From positions 898,939-962,938 of the forward strand of contig NZ_CP054666.1 in the NCBI RefSeq assembly GCF_013348745.1: a stretch of 64,000 bases of DNA. Direction: 5' to 3'. A program made the position numbers and the translations under genes. The notes below the pieces were generated by a model. The model saw nothing but the letters and a program-made list of their open reading frames with translations. It was not told the DNA's origin and did no database searches. Positions 55,701-64,000 of this stretch are shown here, piece by piece. Source of the DNA: Mycoplasma sp. OR1901. GTDB lineage: Bacteria; Bacillota_I; Bacilli_A; Mycoplasmatales; Metamycoplasmataceae. How positions within the stretch are numbered: position 1 is the stretch's first letter; each line of letters opens with the position of its first letter.

Positions 55701-57777
55701 CTGGAGTTAATAGATTAATAATATTATTATTGTTGTTTTTAGCTAAAGAGATACCTATCCCAGAAAATTCATTATATTTAGTTATTGGTAAATTATTATC
55801 GTTTCTATAATGTGCAAGTTTATAAACTTTTTGTTTTACGACTTTAACTTCATTATTAAATTTATCAACAAAAACTACATTGTCAAAAGAAAAGTCAGGA
55901 CTGATGTAATCGTTGTGAGGTAAAACGTTAGAGAATGATTGATTTATAATTTGGTTTGTAACATAAGGTGATATTTCTTTTGTTCTAAAGTACTTAGCTA
56001 TATCTTCTGAAATATCATTAATTTGTGTAGGGTGTTTCTTTTCATTAACAAGTAAGTTGTTGTTATTTTGAACACCATCAATAGTTCTATTAGAATCTCC
56101 TAAGTTTACAAAGTGGTAAACTTTTTTACCTTCATTATCGTTAAATGAATCAACTGTTATAGATTCTCTAATACCTATATTTTGAGCAGTAACTTTTCTT
56201 TCTGCGAAATTGTATATTTCTTTTTTAACAATATCTAAAGCACCATCTTTGATTTTTTTAATTGAATTCTTTGCTAAATCTTTATCGGTTAAAGAAGCAT
56301 AAATATCATTATTTAAAGTTGGTATATGTTCAATTTGTAAAATTGTTTTGTATTCTCTTGAACTACCAAAACCTCTAAAGTCATTACCAAAAAGAGAGAA
56401 CTTAAAGTTTTTAGGTTGTAAAGTAGTATTTGATAAAGTAATGTTTTTTGTATTCATTTCATCATATGAAATGTTTGGATATTGTTCACTAACTAAAGTT
56501 GCTTTGTCAGATAATTTTACTTCACCATTATCATTATAATAATTTGAGCTATAAAGTAATATTTCTTTATTTCAATATGAGAATTGTTTAAACTCATCTG
56601 GTAGTTGACCATTATTTTCGAACATTAAGCTTTCAACATAACTTTTATAAGCACCACTTCATTTATCAATGTTTTCATCAACAAATGTTGTTTGGTATAA
56701 CTTTCTATTATAAAATGTTTTTCTAGTTAATTTAACTGCTCATTCAAGTGGAATTATATATTCTTGACCTTTTTGGAAAGTCATTTTTTCTTTCGTAAAA
56801 TATTCTTTTTCTTCGTCTCCAAAAACACTTGAATATTCAACGTTGTGTTTTAAAGGTGTTGAATTATATGAATTTTCTTCTTCTGGCATATCATATAATT
56901 TAGGTGTTAAAGTTTCATCAATCACATACGCAAAGTCACTGTTTTCTGATTTTTTAAGCCCTAATAATTGAAGTGTCAATTCTTTGTCTAATCTAATAAC
57001 TTGAACCGAATCTTCCCACTCATCTTTTTTAAGTATGTCAAAAGTCATTTCATGTGTTACAGGGTTAATGAATAATGATTGTAATTGAGAGAATAGATAA
57101 CCGTCAGGGTTACTTGAAATTAACAATACATCTGATAAAGTGTATTGTTTGTCAAAAGTAAAAGGAGTAGTTTTGTTGATTATATCGCCTTTTGTTGATA
57201 AGACAAAATTACCGTTTGTATCAACGGTATATAAAGGATATGTTACATTATTTTTAAAAACTAATTTTTTATCATCAGCAGAATAATCTAAATATAATAA
57301 TTCTTGTTCGTCATTAGATAATTCAGGATTATAACTATTAATTAAATTTTTGAAATCACGTCCTAATAAATATTTATTTTTTAGTTCGTCATTTATTTGA
57401 TCATTTCTAAAGTTGCCTAACTCAATATAATTTTGATTAATTAATTCAAAATTAATAGCATTACCTTCTTCGACTGAATTCTTTTCTTCATATCTTATTG
57501 GTTTATCATAATCTGAACCACCTTCAGCTTTTGTTAATCCATTAATAAAATAACCATCATTAAAAGCAGTCCCGTTAGTTGGTAAATTTAAATCAACAGT
57601 TAAATCATGTTTTTTAGAAACTGTTTGATATTTTTCGAATTGTTTTTGAATACCTTTTGATGTATCGTTTAACATCGTAAAAATTGTTGAAGTTAAGAAA
57701 ATAAGTATTGTTAAACCCGCTACAGTGATTTTATTTTTAAATAGGGATTTAAAAACTTCTCTAAAAAGTTTAATCAT
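49732..57777 (-). CDS. Giant FtsX-like ABC transporter permease
   Basis: A single 2,681-residue frame read through many TGA codons. Residues 15-38 are a membrane anchor; a huge extracytoplasmic region follows to about residue 1,800. A group of membrane segments lies near 1,805-2,000 (RVSTILLVILITLVVVSVVF; GYTSLEISASMVVFAFF), as in FtsX/MacB domains, then a second extracytoplasmic domain (about 2,000-2,560) and a final group of membrane segments to the C-terminus (AIWSILGYNSKEK, RIKAIDLLKGK). AAAGGAGAG precedes the ATG. The ATPase follows directly. Substrate unknown; surface lipoprotein or adhesin handling is a guess. Confidence 0.87.
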
Positions 57778-57851
57778 ATCTCTCCTTTAATATTGATAAT
57801 ATAAATTATATATATTTTTTTAATAAATTTTAGAACAATAATGGGGCACAA

Positions 57852-57875
57852 AAAAAGAGGCACCAAACCTCTTTT
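57852..57875 (-). terminator. Terminator after ftsH
   Basis: Stem AAAAGAGG / CCTCTTTT and a T tract on the minus strand. Confidence 0.8.
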
Positions 57876-57917
57876 ATTATTCTTTTTTAACTTGTATATA
57901 GAGAGATAAGTAAAAAA

Positions 57918-59933
57918 TTAATTATTCTCTTCTTCGTTTTTTTCAGATGTTGTTTTAATTAAATCATCTAAACTTAATTTATTTTCTTCTTTAACAACTT
58001 CTTTTGTTGTGTTTTCAGGAAGTTTAAGATTCTTAGCTATATAGTCAATTTCTTCGGCTATAATTGTTTCTTTTTCTAATAATGATGTTTTAATTAATTC
58101 TAAAAGTTCCATGTTTTCATTAATTATTTTATGTGCATGTTTTTGAGCTTCTAAAATAATTTTTCTAATTTCTAAGTCAATTTCATGACTAATTTGATTT
58201 GATAAACTACTATTTGTAGCTAAGGTTTTTCCTAAGAACGGACTACCTTCTTCGTTTTGATATTTAATAGGACCTAAGTCACTCATACCAAATTCAGTTA
58301 CCATTCTTCTTGCAATGTTTGTTGCTTTTTCAATATCATCAGAAGCACCTGTTGAAATTTTATCTTTTCCATAAATTATTTCTTCAGCTGCTCTACCACC
58401 CATGAAACTTGCTATTGAAGCTAACAATTCTTCTTTAGAGTAATTGTATTTTTCATTTTCAGGCATCATAAGATTATAACCACCTGCTTGACCTCTAGGT
58501 ATAATTGTAATTTTTTGAACCTTATTACCACCAGGAGTTTTTAAACCAACAACAGCATGACCAGCTTCGTGATATGCTACAGAAGTTAATTCTTCTCTAG
58601 TTATGGTTCTTGATTTTTTAGCTGGACCAGCCATAACTCTATCGATAGCTTCATCAATAATTGATAATGTGATTAATTCTGTTTTTTCTCTAATAGATAA
58701 TAAAACAGATTCGTTTATTACGTTTTCAAGTTGAGCACCAGAAAATCCTGGAGTTCTTTTTGCAATGTTTTTAAATTCTACATCAGGAGAAAATCTTTTA
58801 CCTTTAGCATGTAATTTTAAAATTTCTGCTCTTTCCGCTACATCAGGTAACCCAACTGTAATAACCCTATCAAAACGACCAGGTCTAGTTAAAGCAGGAT
58901 CTAAAACATCAGTTCTGTTTGTAGCAGCGATGAATAGTAAACCAGAATTCTCTTTAATACCATCCATTTCAACTAATAATTGGTTAAGTGTTTGTTCTCT
59001 TTCATCGTGTCCACCACCAATACCTGAACCACGAGTTCTACCGATAGCATCTAACTCATCTATAAAAACTATCGCAGGAGAATTTTTTCTTGCTTCAGCA
59101 ATAACTTGTCTAACTCTTTTTGCTCCCATACCTACAAAAAGTTCAACGAAACTTGATGCTGAAACGAAATAGAATGGAACATTTGCTTCACCCGCTGTTG
59201 CTTTAGCTAATAAAGTTTTACCAGTACCAGGAGGACCTCCTAAAAGAATACCACGAGGCATTCTAGCACCTGATTCTTCATATTTTTTAGGGAATTTAAG
59301 ATAATCTACAATTTCTGATATTTCTTCAATTGGTTCTTTATTTCCTGCTACATCACTGAATTTTTTATCAGATTTTATTATTTGTGCAGGGCTCTTATCA
59401 CCAAAAGCACCGCCTCCTTGGCCGTTCATAGATCTCATTTGATATCTAGTTAATAACACGATCGCAATAACTAATATTAATGTTGGCACTAAGGAAATGA
59501 AGAATGAACTTCACATACTTTGTGATGGTGTTTTAATAGAAGATAACCCAATTAAAGATGGAGTAGTACCTTCAATAACATCTTTTTGTGCACCTAAAAA
59601 TGAATTATTAATTAGGTTGGAAAATTCTGTTTCGCTACCGCCTAAAACAGTCTTAAGTAAATATCATTCCCCATTAGCTTGATAGGCTTTTTTACCAAGA
59701 TCACCATCATTAAATGAACCAATTATTGTGTTTTCAAATTGATTTACGTTTATACCAATGAAATATTTACTATCACTTTCATTAGCGGCTGCTTCTTTAA
59801 TTTTATTTGCAAAAGCAGTAAGTGAAAGTTGCTCGTATTTTTGGCCTGCACTAAGCTGACTCCAAACAAAATAGATAATAATACCTAAAACGACTGCGAA
59901 CAATACACCTGTTCATATTTTTTTATTTCTCAT
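57918..59933 (-). CDS. ftsH: ATP-dependent zinc metalloprotease FtsH
   Basis: Membrane AAA+ protease for quality control of membrane and short-lived proteins. It has 671 residues: membrane segments near 8-25 and 140-160, AAA module with Walker A GGPPGTGKT, Walker B IVFIDELDAIG and second region of homology, then the zinc site HEAGH (455-459). The acidic tail is Glu/Asn-rich. The start MRNKKIW contains a TGA Trp and follows AAAGGA. Last gene of recD2-pth-tilS-ftsH. Confidence 0.97.
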
Positions 59934-59956
59934 TTAATCCTTTCGTTTTAATTTAT

Positions 59957-60844
59957 TTAAATTATAGAGTTTTTTATAAATAATTTTCAATTTTTTTTAT
60001 CCAAATAAAAGTTATCATTCAATTTATAAGTTTTGTTGTTGGTTTTTGCTAACACAAAACTTATAATGCTATCTAATTTACTTTTAGAAAGATTTATTTT
60101 ATAGCCATCTTTAGTTAAAAACTTAAAAATAACCTCTTCTTTATTTTTTAGAGAAGCAAAACAACTAATTGAAAAATGGTTTTTTTCTCATTTTTTATAT
60201 TGCTTATCTATTATATGCTTCTTAAACTTTAAAAATACGTTTTTTATTACTATTTTAGTAAATAAAAGCATTTTGTGCACTTTAGTTTTCTTTTTTAAAC
60301 TATTTCTTATTTTGTTCCTTGAATATTTATTTGTTTTATTAGTGTAATCAATATGAAATGGAATTTCTTTAGAAACACATCTTTTTTCTATCGAATTTTT
60401 AAAATATCTAAATAATAATGGTCTTATTATTTTCATACCAAAGATATTATTAGATTTTTTAATACCATAATACAGTGGTTTTCTTCCACTATTTAATTGC
60501 AATATTGATGTTTCTAAAAAATCATCAAGATTGTGAGCGATTAATAAAACATTGCATTTTTCTTCATCATAAACTTTTTTAAAAAAGTTATATCTTTCAT
60601 TACGAGCTCAGTCTTGAAAATTACCACCGTTATATTCATCTTTTTTGAGGTTTAAAACATGTAATTTTATGTTATTTTTATGACAATAACTTTCTACTAT
60701 TTCTTGATCTACACCACTATCATGTCTTTGATTATAATTTACATGAGCAACCACTATATTTTTACTTTTGTATTTTGATAAAAGAAACATGCTGTCTGGA
60801 CCACCAGAAACAGCAATTAAATATTTTTTATTTTTTATTAACAT
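59957..60844 (-). CDS. tilS: tRNA(Ile)-lysidine synthase
   Basis: Converts C34 of tRNA-Ile(CAT) to lysidine so that it reads AUA; the probable substrate tRNA is at 3522-3597. It has 295 residues, short compared with E. coli (432) but common in mycoplasmas, which lack the C-terminal domains. The PP-loop is AVSGGPDS (residues 11-18), with HNLDDFLET downstream. It begins inside the end of pth (17-base overlap). Confidence 0.92.
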
Positions 60845-61382
60845 TAAATTTATTCATTATTGTGTGAATATCATTAAAACCAAAAGAAATCGCGGTTTCG
60901 GCAGCTAAATCAATAATTGGTAAAAGAGTTTTTATTTCATCACTAGTAAATTTACCTAAAACAAAATCTTTAAGTTGACCATTATGCGGTGCATTTATAC
61001 CAATTTTCATTCTTTTAAAATCTGAAGTACCTAAATTTTCAATAATATTTTTAACACCGTTATGGCTACCACCACTGCCACCTATTTTAATTGCAGCTTT
61101 CGATAATTCATAATCCTTATCATCATGAATAACCATAATATCTGTATGATCAATTTTAAAAAAGTTTTTCAATTGTTGAACAAAAGTTCCTGATAAGTTC
61201 ATATATGTCATAGGTTTTGCTATCACTATATCATCAACTTTAACAAAAACTCCATTAAATTTCTCTTTATTTAATTTAACATTTAACTTTTCACATATTC
61301 TGTCAATAATTAAAAATCCAACATTATGTCTAGTGTATTTATATTCATCACCTGGATTCCCTAAACCAACTATTAATTTCAT
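60828..61382 (-). CDS. pth: Peptidyl-tRNA hydrolase
   Basis: Recycles peptidyl-tRNA dropped by ribosomes. It has 184 residues. Catalytic His19 lies in YTRHNVG, the Asp in VIHDDKD, and conserved Asn residues in GLGNPG and TYMNLSG; GGSGGSHNGVKNI is the family signature. The start overlaps the recD2 stop by one base and the end overlaps tilS. Confidence 0.96.
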   Translation of the reverse strand: MKLIVGLGNPGDEYKYTRHNVGFLIIDRICEKLNVKLNKEKFNGVFVKVDDIVIAKPMTYMNLSGTFVQQLKNFFKIDHTDIMVIHDDKDYELSKAAIKIGGSGGSHNGVKNIIENLGTSDFKRMKIGINAPHNGQLKDFVLGKFTSDEIKTLLPIIDLAAETAISFGFNDIHTIMNKFNVNKK

Positions 61383-63790
61383 TATTCCTCCAAACCTAAA
61401 AATTCTTGCATATTAGTAATTTTTTGTTCTTTTTTATTAAAAGTCTTCATAAAAATCGTTGAATATATATTGTTATTTAAGGCAAAAACAGTTAAATCAC
61501 TTTTTGCTCTAGAAACCGCTGTATAAACTAGTTTTCTATTTAACATACCCGAATGTTGATTATATACAACAAAAATAACTGATTCGTTTTCACTACCTTG
61601 AAACTTATGTACTGTAATAGCATAAGCTAGGTTAATTTCGTTAGAAAAATCTTCTTTTGAATATTCAACTATAAAATCTTTTTCACCGTTGTTAAACTTA
61701 ACGAAAATTTTCTTATTGTTTTTATCATCAGTTGTACCACTAATAACTCCCAAATCACCGTTAGATATACCAATTTCGTTTTTATTTACCAATTGAATAA
61801 CCTTATCACCAACTTTATATTCTATAGTTTCGTTATTAAATTTTGATGTATGAACAATCTCGCCGTAAGGGTTATATTTGCTTTGTATTGCTTTATTAAT
61901 TAAATTAATACCAAAACTACCTCTATAAATAGGACACAAAATTACTGTGTTAAATAATCCGTATTTTTTTACTTTCTCAATAAATAATGAAGATAAGTCT
62001 TCAAAAGGATTTTTACTATTTCAAATATTAACTTGATTACCCGTAAAACCTTTAGCTACATATTCAACTCATGATTCAGAAAAATTATAAACAAATTCTT
62101 TATATGTATTTTCCGTATTTAGTAATAATTTTTGTTTGTAATGATTAATAATTTCAACATCATCTACAACTTTATCCATTATTTTATTAACAAATAATTT
62201 AAAAAACTCCACAAAATAAGGGTTTTTAATATCGCCTAAACCATTTATAAAATTTATGTAATTTTTTATATCTTCAGAATCACTTCGATATATTTTATTT
62301 AAAAATACTGTTGGTATTTTTTTACTTTCTATTAAGTCGTTTAATATAATTCCAGGACCAATAGCTGGTAATTGATTAGAATCACCGATTAATACTATTT
62401 TTTGTAGGTTAAAACACGAACTTAAAATCTTATAAAAGATATTAATATTAACCATACTAAACTCATCAATAACCAAGATTTTCACTTCTTCAAAATCAAT
62501 ATCTGACGGAATATCTTCTTTATCATTTTTTATTCTTAAAAAACTATGGATAGTTCTTGTTGAAATATCATGTTTAGTAGATATATTTGAAGCAGCACGA
62601 CCTGTTGGCGCCAAGATATAAAAATCTTTCTCTTCTACATAACCATTAAGTTTTAAAGTGTTATATATATGTTTTATTATTAAACTTTTACCTGTTCCAG
62701 GCATTCCCGAAATAATACTTACACCACAATTAGTAACCATTTCATAAGCTACCTTTTGATCATCTGATAAATAATTTAATTCTTTTAAAGGTTCTTTTTG
62801 AAGAATTAATGAACTATTTTCATTAATAAAAATTAATTTATCTACTATATGCTTTTCTTTTTCTCTCATTTCTTTTCTCGAGACTAAGTTTTCTTTAGCA
62901 TAAAGCGAACCATCTTTAATTTTATTAATTATAAAATCGTTTATAACTTCCTTTATATCATTATTATTAGGTAAATTTGCATATTTAACTACAGTTAATA
63001 TTAAATCGTTAATATTAACAAAGGTTGAGTTATTTTCTTCTAAATTAAACATAGCATAATCTATATATGCATAGATTCTTTGTTTTGAAAGTATTTGATA
63101 ACCTAAAAGCTGTGCGAAAGCATCTACATCACTCAATGAAACGTCATATTTTTCTCACAAATAATAAGGGTTTTTTGATTTATATAATTCTATAAAGTTT
63201 GGATTAGAATCATTTTCATGAATTTTAACTAATAAGTTATAAATTTTTTGCAAATCATTACTGAAAAAAAATTGAATATTTTTTTGGTATTCTTCGTCAT
63301 CTTGATTGATTAAATCGTTTATTTTCAATAATTGTTTTTCGTTTTTCTTGAAATAACTCAAAATTTTGTCATATGTTGTTTTTGGTATTATCTTTAAAAT
63401 TTGAATTTCTTTACTTTCATCAAAAAATACCTTGATCACATCCTTACCAAAAGTATCTAATATTTTTTTGCTTGTTGCTTTACCAACTGATGGAATTTTA
63501 TTAAGATGAATGTTGATTTCAGAATTAATATCAATTTCGACCTTAACCGGAATATATTTAACTAATTTAAAATTTTTTTGAGCTTTAGCAACTCTTACTT
63601 CATACTTTTTATTCAACTCAGGCATTTCTAACCCGGCACAATAAATCATAACGTGCTCTCTCGAATTATCTTTTTTAAATTTAAAAAATCCTCAAGAACC
63701 ACTATCAGGACCCTTAAGTTTTTCTGTAAATTTTCCTACGAAAGTATCATCATTTTTGTTTTTTAATTCATCATCTTTTTCAAATATCAT
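61382..63790 (-). CDS. recD2: RecD2-type SF1B DNA helicase
   Basis: 5'-3' helicase acting in DNA repair without RecBC. It has 802 residues: an N-terminal OB-like region, a helix-hairpin-helix (IPSVGKATSKKILDTFG), Walker A GMPGTGKS, LAPTGRAAS (motif Ia), VIDEFSMV (motif II), GDSNQLPAIGPG (motif III) and C-terminal YAITVHKFQGSE / YTAVSRAK motifs. The ATG lies 8 bases after a TATAAT box with no ribosome site, so it is probably leaderless. It reads away from the DnaA-box region. Confidence 0.92.
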
Positions 63791-63798
63791 ATTATTAA

Positions 63799-63804
63799 AT
63801 TATA
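63799..63804 (-). promoter_or_regulatory. recD2 -10 box abutting the start codon
   Basis: TATAAT on the minus strand, eight bases, then ATG (63790). Confidence 0.55.
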
Positions 63805-63837
63805 CATTTTTTTATAATTTTACTTAGCAAAATATCA

Positions 63838-64000
63838 ATATGTTATCCACATATTTATCAACAAGTTTATAACATAGATATAAACATATTTATTAACATT
63901 ATTTTATATATGTGTATAACTACATAAAACATCTATATTATAGGGTTAAAAGTTGTGGAAAACTATTTAATAACTATGTTGATTATTATTTAATAACATT
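63838..64000. other. DnaA-box cluster, probable (part of) chromosomal replication origin
   Basis: Perfect box TTATCCACA (63843-63851); near matches TTATCAACA (63855-63863) and TTATTAACA (63890-63898); on the opposite strand TTATACACA (63911-63919) and TTTTCCACA (63954-63962), with a weaker TAATCAACA (63977-63985). The DNA around them is extremely AT-rich and gene-free to the window edge. The four genes to its left all read away from it. Confidence 0.7.

Noticed and set aside
52262..55810. Several plus-strand frames of 60-118 codons inside the giant permease
   Set aside because: Shadow frames; the opposite strand is one continuous 2,681-codon frame in code 4.

Overview
This window comes from the chromosome of a mollicute (Mycoplasma sensu lato). 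The DNA is very AT-rich, nearly every long gene is read through in-frame TGA as tryptophan (genetic code 4), there are many lipobox lipoproteins and no cell-wall genes, and only the RF1-type release factor is seen. Phosphoketolase, a p37/p29/p69 operon and 5S genes away from 16S/23S fit the Mycoplasma hominis/synoviae/pulmonis side of the group (Mycoplasmopsis-like). That placement is an inference and the species was not identified.

Layout. 1-2.9 kb: disaccharide phosphorylase (GH65) plus beta-phosphoglucomutase. 3.1-4.0 kb: eight tRNA genes (Pro, Ala, Met, Ile-CAT, Ser, fMet, Asp, Phe) behind two tandem promoters. 4.1-8.9 kb: ileS-lspA, then a FetA/FetB-like ABC pair. 9.1-10.9 kb: prfA-prmC. 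11-17.1 kb: an orphan lipoprotein, the p37-type binding protein with its ATPase and a double-length permease, and a DHH phosphoesterase. 17.1-18.6 kb (minus): two paralogous membrane proteins, one broken by an in-frame TAG. 18.8-20.7 kb (minus): a DUF31 serine-protease-like lipoprotein. 20.8-22.6 kb: an unusual 557-residue RNase III-like protein whose transcript would carry complementary 14-nt arms in its 5' and 3' UTRs. 22.8-31.6 kb (minus): phosphoketolase, a HAD phosphatase, polC and cdsA.

31.7-38.2 kb: coaX (minus), a choline-kinase-like gene (plus), a small membrane protein, a possible GT80-like glycosyltransferase lipoprotein, an azoreductase, dnaJ behind a degenerate CIRCE, and an orphan lipoprotein. 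38.4-39.0 kb: two tandem 5S rRNA genes (minus). 39.1-41.5 kb: msrB and parE. 41.7-44.6 kb: an ABC exporter. 44.7-47.3 kb: two tandem endonuclease I-type lipoproteins. 47.4-47.7 kb: a probable structured ncRNA. 47.7-48.7 kb: prs. 48.8-57.8 kb (minus): a MacB-like ATPase and a 2,681-residue FtsX-like permease. 57.9-63.8 kb (minus): recD2-pth-tilS-ftsH. 63.8-64.0 kb: a cluster of DnaA boxes, probably (part of) oriC.

How it fits together. Many genes serve a parasite that scavenges from its host: surface nucleases, a protease-like lipoprotein, ABC importers and exporters, disaccharide phosphorolysis and phosphoketolase for sugars, pantothenate and choline kinases. The rest is translation, replication and quality control (ileS, tRNAs, prfA/prmC, tilS, pth, polC, parE, dnaJ, ftsH). 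The most unusual locus is the RNase III-like gene with complementary UTR arms. Next are the ncRNA before prs and a second possible small RNA in the rnc-like/xfp interval.
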